Counted from the stretch's first letter, positions 1 to 6,781 are shown. The stretch is 7,055 bases of DNA from Hyphomonas sp. (GCA_029287305.1 JARFRJ010000192.1:1-7055); one strand, 5' to 3'. The notes: generated by a model not told the origin, from the letters alone. Program-made: numbers and translations.

Positions 1-1074
1 GCCAAAGACTGGCAGGCGCTGAAAGCCAAGCATGACTATGCACAAATCACTTGGCCCAAAGCGATTGGTGGGCGCGGCGGCACGCCAATGCAGCAAGTGA
101 TCTGGAATCAGGAAGAAGCCAAGTTTGAGGCGCCCACGGGCCCGTTTACGATCGGGCTGGGCATGTGTATTCCGACCGTGATTGCCTTTGGCAGTGATGA
201 GCATAAAGCCCGCTATATTGCGCCTTCTCTCACAGGGGAGGAGATATGGTGTCAATTATTCTCTGAACCGGCTGCCGGCTCCGATGTGGCGGGGGTCAAG
301 ACCCGCGCTGTGAAAGACGGCGATGAGTGGGTCATCAATGGCCAGAAAGTCTGGACAACGGGGGCACATTTCTCCGATTATGGCATATTGCTGACCCGCA
401 CAGACTCCAAGGCGGTCAAGCATAAAGGCCTGACCATGTTTATCGTGGATATGAAAGCGCCCGGTGTTGAGGTGCGTCCTATCCATCAGGCGTCGGGCGG
501 GCGTGATTTCAATGAAGTTTATTTCACGGATCTGCGCGTGCCGGATTCTGATCGCCTCGGCGAGGTTGGACAGGGTTGGAAAGTGGCGATTGTCACTTTA
601 ATGAATGAAAGATTGGCGATTGGCGGTTCAGCCGGACCGGACTGGGCCGAGATTATGGACTATGCGCGCGATCATGGCGTGATGGGTGATGGGGCCTTTC
701 GTGCCAAGCTGGCAGACTGGTATGTCGCTGCACAAGGTTATAAATTGACCAAATTTCGTACCCAGACCGCTCTTTCTAGGGGGCAAACGCCGGGACCGGA
801 AAGCTCTATCGGGAAGATTATCACGGCCAATCAATTGCAGGATATCTGTAATTCAGCGATTGAGATGCAGGATCATTATGGCATTATGAGCGATAGCGGG
901 ACAATGCCGAAAGAAGCCCTGTTCCAGAAAAGCTTTCTATGGGCACCGGGCTTGCGCATTGCGGGGGGGTCTGATGAAATTCTGAAGAATATTATCGCCG
1001 AACGTGTGCTTGGCCTGCCGCAAGATGTGCGGGTCGACAAAAATGTCCCCTTTGAGGAGCTTAAACAGGGATAA
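1..1074 (+). CDS. Acyl-CoA dehydrogenase, 5'-truncated by window edge
   Basis: This is a flavin-dependent acyl-CoA dehydrogenase, which introduces the alpha-beta double bond into acyl-CoA thioesters and passes electrons to ETF in the cytoplasm. The frame is open from base 1 and ends at TAA 1072-1074, giving 357 visible residues. Full-length family members are about 380-410 residues, so only part of the N-terminal helical domain is missing. The middle beta-barrel domain is clear: WCQLFSEPAAGSDVAG at visible residues 83-98, then INGQKVWTT. The C-terminal helical domain ends in IAGGSDEILKNIIAERVLGL near residues 320-339, the usual FAD/dimer-contact segment. The position that holds the catalytic Glu in medium-chain enzymes is not Glu here; Glu203 in NERLAIG is the likelier base. 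The ATG at 88 is internal, because conserved-looking sequence precedes it. Substrate chain length cannot be read from the sequence. It converges on the pst operon and has no obvious functional link to it. Confidence 0.93.
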   Translation, partial: AKDWQALKAKHDYAQITWPKAIGGRGGTPMQQVIWNQEEAKFEAPTGPFTIGLGMCIPTVIAFGSDEHKARYIAPSLTGEEIWCQLFSEPAAGSDVAGVKTRAVKDGDEWVINGQKVWTTGAHFSDYGILLTRTDSKAVKHKGLTMFIVDMKAPGVEVRPIHQASGGRDFNEVYFTDLRVPDSDRLGEVGQGWKVAIVTLMNERLAIGGSAGPDWAEIMDYARDHGVMGDGAFRAKLADWYVAAQGYKLTKFRTQTALSRGQTPGPESSIGKIITANQLQDICNSAIEMQDHYGIMSDSGTMPKEALFQKSFLWAPGLRIAGGSDEILKNIIAERVLGLPQDVRVDKNVPFEELKQG

Positions 1075-1111
1075 ATCCCCGATTATCAGACCCTTTTCTG
1101 ACCCCTATGAG

Positions 1112-1136
1112 GCTTAGAGCGTGTCCGAGCTAAAGC
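1112..1136. other. Weak stem-loop in the convergent gap
   Basis: GCTTAG at 1112-1117 can pair with CTAAAGC at 1130-1136 as a 6-bp stem with one bulged base, around a 12-base loop. It lies between the stop of the acyl-CoA dehydrogenase gene (1074) and the stop of pstB (1143), where a bidirectional terminator would be expected. There is no T-run on either strand, so it is not a convincing intrinsic terminator. A second small inverted repeat, TCAGA/TCTGA at 1086-1101, is weaker still. I see no better terminator in the 68-nt gap. Confidence 0.25.
1114..1127. repeat. 14-bp dispersed repeat, copy 1
   Basis: TTAGAGCGTGTCCG occurs here and again, exactly and in the same orientation, at 5900-5913. 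On the minus strand it begins 15 nt after the pstB stop codon. Both copies are intergenic and both follow a leftward gene. It resembles in style the short GAGC-type dispersed repeats found between genes in many alphaproteobacterial genomes, but that is a likeness from memory, not a match. Confidence 0.5.
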
Positions 1137-1142
1137 TAGGCC

Positions 1143-1958
1143 CTATCCTGTGCGGCCAGTAATATAATCCTGTGTGCGCTGGTCAACCGGATTGGTGAAA
1201 ATCTGATTGGTCTCGCCATATTCCACCAAAGCGCCCTGATAGAAAAACCCGGTATGTTCGGAGACCCGTGCGGCCTGAGCCATGGAATGGGTAACGATGA
1301 GAATACAGTAATTCTGTTTCAGCTCATCTATGAGCTGTTCCAGCCTAGCCGTCGCGATCGGGTCGAGGGAGGAGGCCGGCTCATCCATCAAGATCACTTC
1401 CGGGCGGATCGCAATGGCTCTGGCAATGACGAGGCGTTGCTGTTGCCCATTGGAAAGGCTTGTGCCCGGCTCGCCAAGCCGATCTTTCACCTCATCCCAA
1501 AGCGCCGCGCGGCGCAGGCTATGCTCAACAATATCATCAAGTTCGCCCGCATAATCGGCCAGACCGTGAATGCGCGGGCCATAGGCGACATTGTCATAGA
1601 TGGATTTCGGAAAAGGGTTTGGCTTTTGAAACACCATGCCGACACGGGCGCGCAAGACCGTCGGGTCAATCTGGTCGCTGTAAATGTCAATTCCATCCAT
1701 CTCCACATGACCGGTGACGCGCGCATTTGGGATCGTATCATTCATGCGATTGAAGACGCGCAAAAAGGTAGATTTCCCGCATCCGGAAGGTCCAATCAAG
1801 GCGGTAACGCTTTGATCGGGAATATCGACATCAATCCCGTGCAGAACGCGGGTCTTGCCATAATAGGCCTGAACATTGCGGCAGCGAAATTTCGGCAATC
1901 GCGCCGGGGAGGACGTGTTAAAGGGCGATGTGGCCAGAGGGGCCGGTTGGTCTATCAT
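1143..1958 (-). CDS. pstB: Phosphate ABC transporter ATP-binding protein PstB
   Basis: PstB is the cytoplasmic ATPase that drives phosphate import through PstC/PstA. The 271-residue product has all the ABC motifs: Walker [10 protein letters not shown] at residues 56-64, Q-loop Gln111 in [15 protein letters not shown] (the PNPFP context is typical of PstB), signature LSNGQQQRL at 168-176, Walker B VILMDEP at 188-194 followed by ASSLDP, and switch His224 in IVTHSM. Length is close to E. coli PstB (257), with about 20 extra polar residues at the N-terminus. The signature third residue is Asn170 where PstB normally has Gly; the rest is canonical and I expect an active enzyme. The ATG (1958-1956) overlaps the pstA TGA as ATGA, so translation is probably coupled to pstA. 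This is the last gene of the operon; phoU does not follow. Confidence 0.97.
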   Translation of the reverse strand: MIDQPAPLATSPFNTSSPARLPKFRCRNVQAYYGKTRVLHGIDVDIPDQSVTALIGPSGCGKSTFLRVFNRMNDTIPNARVTGHVEMDGIDIYSDQIDPTVLRARVGMVFQKPNPFPKSIYDNVAYGPRIHGLADYAGELDDIVEHSLRRAALWDEVKDRLGEPGTSLSNGQQQRLVIARAIAIRPEVILMDEPASSLDPIATARLEQLIDELKQNYCILIVTHSMAQAARVSEHTGFFYQGALVEYGETNQIFTNPVDQRTQDYITGRTG

Positions 1959-3295
1959 TTACGCTCCAGTCTTGATCGTATGATAAAGGCGATGAGATTA
2001 AGCAGGGTCATCATAACCAGCAATACCAGAATTGCCGCGGCGGTTCTTTCCACCCAGGCATGATCCGCATTTTCAGCCCAGAGAAAAATTTGGATGGGCA
2101 GGGCGCTGGCCGCATCGGTCAGGCTGCTTGGCGGGGCGCTGACATAGGCAACCATGCCGATGAGCAATAGCGGGGCAGCTTCCCCCAGCATCTGCGCCAT
2201 GCTAAGGATCGTACCGGTGAGGATACCCGGCCCAGCTTCGGGAATCTTGTGATGAAACAGCGCCTGCATATGGGAAGCGCCAAGGCTTAAGGCGCTGTCC
2301 ACTCTGTGCTGAGAGACCTGACGCAGCGCCGCGCGGGTGGTAATAATCAAGGTCGGCAAAGCCATCAGCGCGAGCACAAGGCCAGCGACAAGCGGGGCCG
2401 CGCGGGGCAGGCCGCCCAATTCCAAAAACAGAAACAATCCCAAAAGGCCAAACAGGATCGGCGGCACCGCAGCCAGATTATTGATATTAATCTCAACAAT
2501 ATCGGTAAAGCGGTTTTTCGGCGCAAACTCTTCCAGATAGATGGCCGCGCCGAGCCCGATGGGCGCCGCGACAAGATAGGCAATCAGTATCGCCATAAGC
2601 GATCCGAGAAAGGCCGAACCAATGCCTGCCAGTTCTGCATTCGGACTGTCTGGGGCAAAAAAGAACCTCATATTGAAATGAGCTTTCAAATCACCTTTTT
2701 CGATGAGCGCATTTATCCAGATGCGTTGCTGTGCGGACATAGTCTGTCTTACGCGGACGCCCCCCTCGTCATGTTTTAAATATTGATCAACAGGACCGGA
2801 GACCGGTATGGGCAGAATAATGGATCGGCTTTCAGACAGGGTTTGCATATTTTCAGACAGATATTGGCGAACCGCATTAGAGGCCCCCGGCAGTGAGACA
2901 AGTGCATAAAGTTCTTTTTTGGTATCTGTTTCCTGGACGCGCGGAAACCGGGCCTCAAGGGCGGTTTTAATCACTGCGCGATAGTCAGCCGCGCGGATAT
3001 CCTGCTGGCTGGGCACCTCCTGTGAAAACAGGCTTTGGCGATCCAGAGTGATTTTCAGATCAAGGCTGTGCTGATAAAAGACATTATGCCCGCTTGATAT
3101 CAGGCTGAGCAATAGCCATCCTAGAATGGTGCTGGCGAGGATGACAGAGCCAAGACCCATCAGGCGAAACATCCATTCCCCCCTTTTGCGCGATCGTAAT
3201 ATGGCGCGCGCCTTATGGCTGTCCTTCGGCTCAGTCATTTGGGGTCTATCCGGTATTGGCATAGCTGTCGCGGGCTCATCTGTGGAATTTGGCAT
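1955..3295 (-). CDS. pstA: Phosphate ABC transporter permease PstA, long alphaproteobacterial form
   Basis: PstA is one of the two inner-membrane channel subunits of the phosphate importer. From the ATG at 3295 it has 446 residues, against roughly 300 for E. coli PstA. The extra length is an N-terminal block: a cytoplasmic basic stretch, one membrane span at about residues 47-68, then some 150 residues of likely periplasmic sequence. This fits the DUF3333 extension known from alphaproteobacterial PstA. The permease domain starts near residue 220, with [17 protein letters not shown], a cytoplasmic coupling loop ALSLGAS...[14 protein letters not shown] at about 335-361, and [10 protein letters not shown] near 398-407. 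The start is uncertain. The frame extends to a TTG at 3310, but that needs a rare start; ATGs also exist at 3295, 3262 and 3238, none with a strong ribosome site. I chose 3295, which overlaps the pstC end by 20 nt and suggests coupling. The stop overlaps the pstB start by 4 nt. Confidence 0.93.
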   Translation of the reverse strand: MPNSTDEPATAMPIPDRPQMTEPKDSHKARAILRSRKRGEWMFRLMGLGSVILASTILGWLLLSLISSGHNVFYQHSLDLKITLDRQSLFSQEVPSQQDIRAADYRAVIKTALEARFPRVQETDTKKELYALVSLPGASNAVRQYLSENMQTLSESRSIILPIPVSGPVDQYLKHDEGGVRVRQTMSAQQRIWINALIEKGDLKAHFNMRFFFAPDSPNAELAGIGSAFLGSLMAILIAYLVAAPIGLGAAIYLEEFAPKNRFTDIVEININNLAAVPPILFGLLGLFLFLELGGLPRAAPLVAGLVLALMALPTLIITTRAALRQVSQHRVDSALSLGASHMQALFHHKIPEAGPGILTGTILSMAQMLGEAAPLLLIGMVAYVSAPPSSLTDAASALPIQIFLWAENADHAWVERTAAAILVLLVMMTLLNLIAFIIRSRLERK

Positions 3296-4499
3296 TATAG
3301 CCACGCACAATGCTTATGGCGATGATATTCAATAGCAGGGTCAGAATGAACAAGATAAGGCCGAGCGCATAGGCTGCGAGCGTCTTGGCGCTGTCCAATT
3401 CTTGGTCACCGGTCAGGAGCGTGACAATCTGCACGGTGACAGTAGTGACAGCCTCAAACGGATTGAAAGTGAGATTGGCCGCTTTGCTGGCGGCGAGGGC
3501 AACGATCATCGTCTCGCCGAGGGCCCGGCTAACCCCTAAAAGGCTGGCCGCCATCAGACCCGGAAAAGCCGCCGGGAGGATAATTTTCTTGACCGTTTCA
3601 GATGGCGTCGCCCCCAGCGCATAGGAGCCATCGCGCAAAATCTGCGGCACCCCGCTCATCACATCATCCGACAGAGAGGATATATAGGGAATAATCATCA
3701 CCCCCATAACAATGCTCACAGCCACCACGCTTTGCGCGGTAATGTCAAAACCAAGCGCCGCCATGCCGGTTTGAACCATTGGGCCAATCGTCAGAAGTGC
3801 AAAAAAACCATAGACGACGGACGGAATGCCCGCCAAAATCTCAATGACAGGCTTTATCACGCGACGCCTGCGCCGTCCGGCATATTCAGACAGATAGATG
3901 GCGATAAACAGGCCAATTGGCACCGCGATGAGCATGGCGAAGACCGTTATCAACCCTGTGCCCAAAAGCACAGGCACAACACCAAACGACCCGGCCTCGC
4001 CGATCTGATCTTCCCGGATCGGGATTTGCGGCGACCATTCTAACCCTGTGAGAAAATCTGTCAGAGGGATTTTCTCGAAGAATCGCAGGCTTTCAAACAG
4101 GAGAGAGAGGATAATTCCAAAAGTTATGAGGATCACCACGCCTGAACATAAGAACAGGGCAAACTGGACAAAACCTTCCACATAATCGCGCGCTTTAAAC
4201 TCTCTTTGGGTGAGTTTGAAGCTCATAAGGCAGGTCAAGGCCGTGATCAGGGCCATTAGAATGAGAGGGATCGTCACGCTGCCCACAGCCGCAAAAAAAA
4301 GTCTGTAAAGTGCGAGCATTAGAAGCATAAAGAAGCCAGCCGTCCAAGCGGCAAAATAGGCATGGAAATTTGGCACGGAATGCGGGCGGGTCTCAGCCCC
4401 CAGGCCGGGCACATAAAACCGCATAATGGCGAGCGTCCGGGCAAAGACGAAGGCCATCACGATCAAAAAGAGATACACCCCCCCTAACAGCATTGGCAT
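3276..4499 (-). CDS. pstC: Phosphate ABC transporter permease PstC, long form
   Basis: PstC pairs with PstA to form the transmembrane pathway of the phosphate importer. The product has 407 residues, about 90 more than E. coli PstC. Residues 1-100 carry about three hydrophobic spans (5-24, 47-70, 75-95) with ETRPHSVPNFHAYFAAW between the first two; this matches the additional N-terminal region (DUF3708 type) known in alphaproteobacterial PstC. The permease core follows: GSFGVVPVLLGTGLITVFAM (170-189), the PstC-typical ILAGIPSVVYGFFALLTIGP (221-240), and the coupling loop YALGATPSETVKKIILPAAFPGLM (293-316), which contains the EAA-type Gly and LP. ATG codons lie at 4499 and 4493; the purine-rich stretch GGAAAAGG at 4508-4501 could serve either. 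The gene begins 39 nt after the pstS stop and its end overlaps pstA, placing it in the pstSCAB operon. Confidence 0.95.
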   Translation of the reverse strand: MPMLLGGVYLFLIVMAFVFARTLAIMRFYVPGLGAETRPHSVPNFHAYFAAWTAGFFMLLMLALYRLFFAAVGSVTIPLILMALITALTCLMSFKLTQREFKARDYVEGFVQFALFLCSGVVILITFGIILSLLFESLRFFEKIPLTDFLTGLEWSPQIPIREDQIGEAGSFGVVPVLLGTGLITVFAMLIAVPIGLFIAIYLSEYAGRRRRRVIKPVIEILAGIPSVVYGFFALLTIGPMVQTGMAALGFDITAQSVVAVSIVMGVMIIPYISSLSDDVMSGVPQILRDGSYALGATPSETVKKIILPAAFPGLMAASLLGVSRALGETMIVALAASKAANLTFNPFEAVTTVTVQIVTLLTGDQELDSAKTLAAYALGLILFILTLLLNIIAISIVRGYNAKFHR

Positions 4500-4500
4500 G

Positions 4501-4508
4501 CCTTTTCC
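4501..4508 (-). promoter_or_regulatory. Ribosome binding site of pstC
   Basis: The minus strand reads GGAAAAGG here. Its AGG end lies 7 nt before the ATG at 4493 and only 1 nt before the ATG at 4499; its GGA end lies 6 nt before the 4499 ATG. Spacing slightly favours 4493 if the AGG is the pairing core, which would shorten PstC by two residues. Confidence 0.45.
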
Positions 4509-4538
4509 GGGGGCACCCGATGAGGATGCCGGGACCGT

Positions 4539-5666
4539 TCAGGACGCACGTGCATCAGAGCCAATCCTGTCAATCGCCAGCAGATACTGCGCAAGATCCG
4601 CCTGACCGAGAGGGATCAGCCCCATTTCGGTTAAATACCCATCCGGTCCACTGGCCGCCGGGGACAGAAACTCCCGGGCAAAGGCTTTTATCGCCCTATG
4701 CGTGCGAGGTTTATCGGTTTTCAGATATAGAAAAAGTGGCCGCGAAATAGGATAGACCCCTGATGAAATATTCTGAAAATTCGGGATAATGCCATTAATG
4801 CGCAAGGCTTCAATTTTATCACTGTTCTCAATCAGCATGGAATAGCCAAACACGCCAATGGCCCCATTGGACTGACGGATCATTTGCACGACAGATGTGT
4901 CATTTTCCCCTGAATTGATCCAATGATTGTCCTGGCGCAGGCTTTGCGCCCTTTGCCGGAACGCAATTGGATTGGCCACTTCAAGAGCCGCAAGGCATGG
5001 AATGCGCCGGGCCCCTTCTTGCATGACAATTTCGGTAAATGTATCGCGCGTGCCAGAGGTTGGCGGCGGGCCATAGACCTCAATACGACTGCGCGGCAAG
5101 CTAGGATCAATATCAGACCATGTGCGATAGGGATTGGGTTGGAAGGCACATATCGCGCCGCCATTCTTGCTCACATCTGTCGGAATATCTTTCGCCAAGG
5201 CCAGATAGAGCTGTTTGAAGTCCAGACCGGTAAGCCCCATCTTTTGCTCAGGATTAACCCCGTGCGCCAAGACAACCCCATCATATCCGATTTTTACCTC
5301 AACGCTTTCTGTCACGCCATTGGCTTGGCATTGGGACCGCTCGCTTGGCTTTTGCGGGCGCGAGGAATTGACGATATCCGGCGTTAACCGGCCCGGTCCG
5401 GCACAAAATAATTTATGCCCGCCGCCGGACCCGGTTGCCTCCAGAATAATCTTATGACCTGTTTTAAACGTAAACTCCTGTGCAACCGCTTTGGTCAGCG
5501 GATATAGGGTCGAGGAGCCGACAATGCGCAATGTAATCTGGGGCGTCGCAGAGCGCTCTGCTATGTGATTGGCGCGGGGCTCTGACGGCGCTATGGCGAC
5601 ATCTTTTTGGCAGGCTGAAAGCCCGAGGAAAACCAACAGGCCTAAAAGGAAGTAAACTTTGATCAT
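4539..5666 (-). CDS. pstS: Phosphate-binding protein PstS, predicted lipoprotein
   Basis: PstS captures inorganic phosphate outside the inner membrane and delivers it to PstC/PstA. The 375-residue product has a signal peptide with a hydrophobic core at residues 4-17 and a lipobox LSAC ending at Cys19, so it is predicted to be lipid-anchored rather than freely periplasmic as in E. coli. A polar linker (20-44) precedes the binding fold. Phosphate-site segments typical of the family are visible: IVGSSTLYPLTKAVAQEF (48-65), ATGSGGGHKLFC (77-88), NSSRP (100-104), IGYDGVVLA (127-135), PPTSGTRDTF (201-210) and GAIGVFGYS (268-276). Four cysteines follow the lipobox (88, 113, 173, 224), enough for two disulfides; the KLFC...C..NGV pair is a common feature of this PstS subfamily as I recall it. 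The ATG at 5666 has only a weak GGA ribosome site 6 nt upstream. It is the first gene of the operon, behind a Pho-box-like site. Confidence 0.95.
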   Translation of the reverse strand: MIKVYFLLGLLVFLGLSACQKDVAIAPSEPRANHIAERSATPQITLRIVGSSTLYPLTKAVAQEFTFKTGHKIILEATGSGGGHKLFCAGPGRLTPDIVNSSRPQKPSERSQCQANGVTESVEVKIGYDGVVLAHGVNPEQKMGLTGLDFKQLYLALAKDIPTDVSKNGGAICAFQPNPYRTWSDIDPSLPRSRIEVYGPPPTSGTRDTFTEIVMQEGARRIPCLAALEVANPIAFRQRAQSLRQDNHWINSGENDTSVVQMIRQSNGAIGVFGYSMLIENSDKIEALRINGIIPNFQNISSGVYPISRPLFLYLKTDKPRTHRAIKAFAREFLSPAASGPDGYLTEMGLIPLGQADLAQYLLAIDRIGSDARAS

Positions 5667-5708
5667 GAGCGTCCAATCGTGCGCGCGCTATCCCTGTTTG
5701 CCTGAATA

Positions 5709-5731
5709 GCCCCTCATCCGGTCAAAGGGGC
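5709..5731 (-). other. Leader hairpin upstream of pstS
   Basis: GCCCCT at 5709-5714 and AGGGGC at 5726-5731 form a perfect 6-bp GC-rich stem with an 11-base loop, extendable by a G-T wobble in the minus-strand RNA. It would lie in the pstS 5' untranslated leader if the promoter proposed at 5785-5812 is used, ending 43 nt before the start codon. A U-run does not follow on the minus strand, so it is not an obvious attenuator. Its role is unknown. Confidence 0.35.
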
Positions 5732-5784
5732 CATGTTCTTGTGAAAAAATCCCGATTTCTTCTGACGATGAAAAATACGTATAA

Positions 5785-5812
5785 ACTATGCCTGACAGAA
5801 CCGGAATGGCAA
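5785..5812 (-). promoter_or_regulatory. Candidate promoter for pstSCAB
   Basis: On the minus strand, TTGCCA (5812-5807; five of six matches to TTGACA) is separated by 16 nt from CATAGT (5790-5785; four of six matches to TATAAT). Transcription would begin near 5778, leaving a leader of about 110 nt before the pstS ATG. The Pho-box-like site lies 16 nt upstream of the -35 hexamer. This is a by-eye match in an AT-rich stretch, and alternatives cannot be excluded. Confidence 0.35.
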
Positions 5813-5828
5813 AAATGTTTCATGCAGA

Positions 5829-5846
5829 TCAACAGGCAGATGACAG
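5829..5846 (-). promoter_or_regulatory. Pho box (PhoB binding site) upstream of pstS
   Basis: The minus strand reads CTGTCAT-CTGC-CTGTTGA. The E. coli Pho box consensus is two CTGTCA-type heptamers separated by 4 nt. The first heptamer here is a perfect match and the second keeps CTGT at the exact 11-nt period. The site lies upstream of a pst operon, in the right orientation, 163 nt from the pstS ATG. The inference is PhoB activation under phosphate limitation. Only one clear box is seen; CTGTCAG at 5798-5792 is a lone half-site overlapping the promoter. Confidence 0.65.
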
Positions 5847-5872
5847 AGGAAGGCGGATTGAATGCGCTTGAA

Positions 5873-5885
5873 ACAGTCAAACTGT
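5873..5885. repeat. Short inverted repeat in the pstS upstream region
   Basis: ACAGT-CAA-ACTGT is a perfect 5-bp inverted repeat with a 3-base spacer. It partly overlaps a plus-strand CTGTCAT (5882-5888). It lies about 27 nt upstream of the proposed Pho box and 36 nt beyond the stop of the neighbouring leftward gene. It could be an operator half of the pstS control region or a chance palindrome. Confidence 0.3.
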
Positions 5886-5899
5886 CATGAGCAAGAGCA

Positions 5900-5913
5900 T
5901 TAGAGCGTGTCCG
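5900..5913. repeat. 14-bp dispersed repeat, copy 2
   Basis: This is TTAGAGCGTGTCCG, identical to 1114-1127. On the minus strand it starts 7 nt after the stop codon of the 5921-6766 gene. The flanking bases differ from copy 1, so the shared unit is about 14 bp. No terminator-like hairpin with a T-run is visible next to it. Confidence 0.5.
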
Positions 5914-5920
5914 GCTTGCC

Positions 5921-6766
5921 TTATGGCGTCAGGTGCGGGAATCGAATATCTGTAATATCAGCCACGAAAAAGGGAAAATAATCATCTGATTGAAAATGGT
6001 TTCCCGCTTCGATATGGGTTGGCAGATGAAAGCCCTGAAACGTCTGAAAGTTTGACAGATAGCCGCCAAAGTTTTGCAGCCTGAACGTTTTTTCCGGATT
6101 GGCATTACTCCAACGTAAAAAACTGACCTCAACCGGGCGTCCGAGCGGATCTACTTTCAGCTTTATCGTCTGTTGCATATCTCTATGACGCAGGGTCACA
6201 TGGGCAGAGCTGTGCGTGTCTTCTGTCCATGTGATATGCGGTGCAGGCAGAAGGGCGCCAGGCGTCCAAAACAGGGCTTCGGCAATATATCGTCCAAAAG
6301 CAGAGCGTTGATGATCCAGAGTACCGCCTGACCGCGCGACAGGTAGTAGCCTTGCTAGCCAAAACCGGGTCCATCGACCCGTGTCGGAGCCTGAAATGTG
6401 CGATAGCGCAGAGCCTGCCGTCATGGCCCATACGAAACCTTCAGGTGCGCCAAGCGTTTGACGGGCCCGCATGGACATATAACGCGGCTCAGTTTTATCG
6501 CCCATGCCAAACTGTCCCGTCATTTCAAGCTGTGCAACAGTATAAAGCGGCGTGCCTTCCTTGATTGCAAACCTGAAAAACCGCCGCGCAGGCTCGGGCA
6601 AATCTGCAACCATATCATATGAAAATTCAGGTGGTTCAACGGGTTGAAAGCTTATAAGCCGCGCCGTTTCGGCCCGGTCGGCCTGATGATCCCTTTGCCG
6701 CCAGAGGAAAAGCCCAAGCAAGGTCAGCGCGATCACGGATAGGATCAAACTGCCTATGATCTCCAT
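5921..6766 (-). CDS. Membrane-anchored protein of unknown function, DUF6544/DUF6920-like
   Basis: The product has 281 residues. One hydrophobic span (residues 3-22, IIGSLILSVIALTLLGLFLW) is followed by a basic-rich turn and a long soluble domain. The soluble part shows features I associate with the DUF6544/DUF6920 group: LPEPARRFFRFAI (56-68), PEGFVWAM (108-115), RYIAEALFWTPGALLP (159-174), and a C-terminal stretch FGGYLSNFQTFQGFHLPTHI (233-252). The family assignment is from memory and the biochemical function is unknown. The WTRFWLARLLPVA segment (132-144) is moderately hydrophobic and might touch the membrane. The start at ATG 6766 is chosen because AAAGGGG lies 8 nt upstream and the membrane span begins at once. 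The open frame extends to a TTG at 6883, but that would overlap the upstream photolyase gene by 77 nt and add an unlikely basic N-terminus. The gene lies 40 nt downstream of the photolyase gene and is probably co-transcribed with it. Confidence 0.8.
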   Translation of the reverse strand: MEIIGSLILSVIALTLLGLFLWRQRDHQADRAETARLISFQPVEPPEFSYDMVADLPEPARRFFRFAIKEGTPLYTVAQLEMTGQFGMGDKTEPRYMSMRARQTLGAPEGFVWAMTAGSALSHISGSDTGRWTRFWLARLLPVARSGGTLDHQRSAFGRYIAEALFWTPGALLPAPHITWTEDTHSSAHVTLRHRDMQQTIKLKVDPLGRPVEVSFLRWSNANPEKTFRLQNFGGYLSNFQTFQGFHLPTHIEAGNHFQSDDYFPFFVADITDIRFPHLTP

Positions 6767-6774
6767 TTTACATA

Positions 6775-6781
6775 CCCCTTT
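6775..6781 (-). promoter_or_regulatory. Ribosome binding site deciding the start of the 5921-6766 gene
   Basis: The minus strand reads AAAGGGG here, 8 nt before the ATG at 6766. It is a clearer Shine-Dalgarno match than those of pstS, pstA and pstB, and it supports the 281-residue product over the longer frame beginning with TTG at 6883. Confidence 0.6.

Noticed and set aside
1075..1142. An intrinsic terminator between the acyl-CoA dehydrogenase gene and pstB
   Set aside because: Only short, bulged or AT-poor stems are present, and there is no T-run on either strand.
1254..2063. A 269-codon plus-strand open frame lying opposite pstB and the end of pstA
   Set aside because: It is antisense to two certain genes, has no recognisable domain and a low-complexity, Arg/Gly/Ile-rich composition. 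It looks like a mirror of codon bias in pstB.
2306..2779. A 157-codon plus-strand open frame opposite pstA, rich in Gln, Lys and Arg
   Set aside because: It is antisense to the conserved PstA permease domain, and its composition is that of a reverse-complement shadow of hydrophobic codons.
4500..4538. A hairpin in the pstS-pstC gap that might lower expression of the downstream genes
   Set aside because: The best pairing (GGCA/TGCC) is only 4 bp; it is not supportable as a regulatory structure.
4923..5387. A 154-codon plus-strand open frame opposite pstS
   Set aside because: It has no family features or credible ribosome site and lies wholly within pstS.
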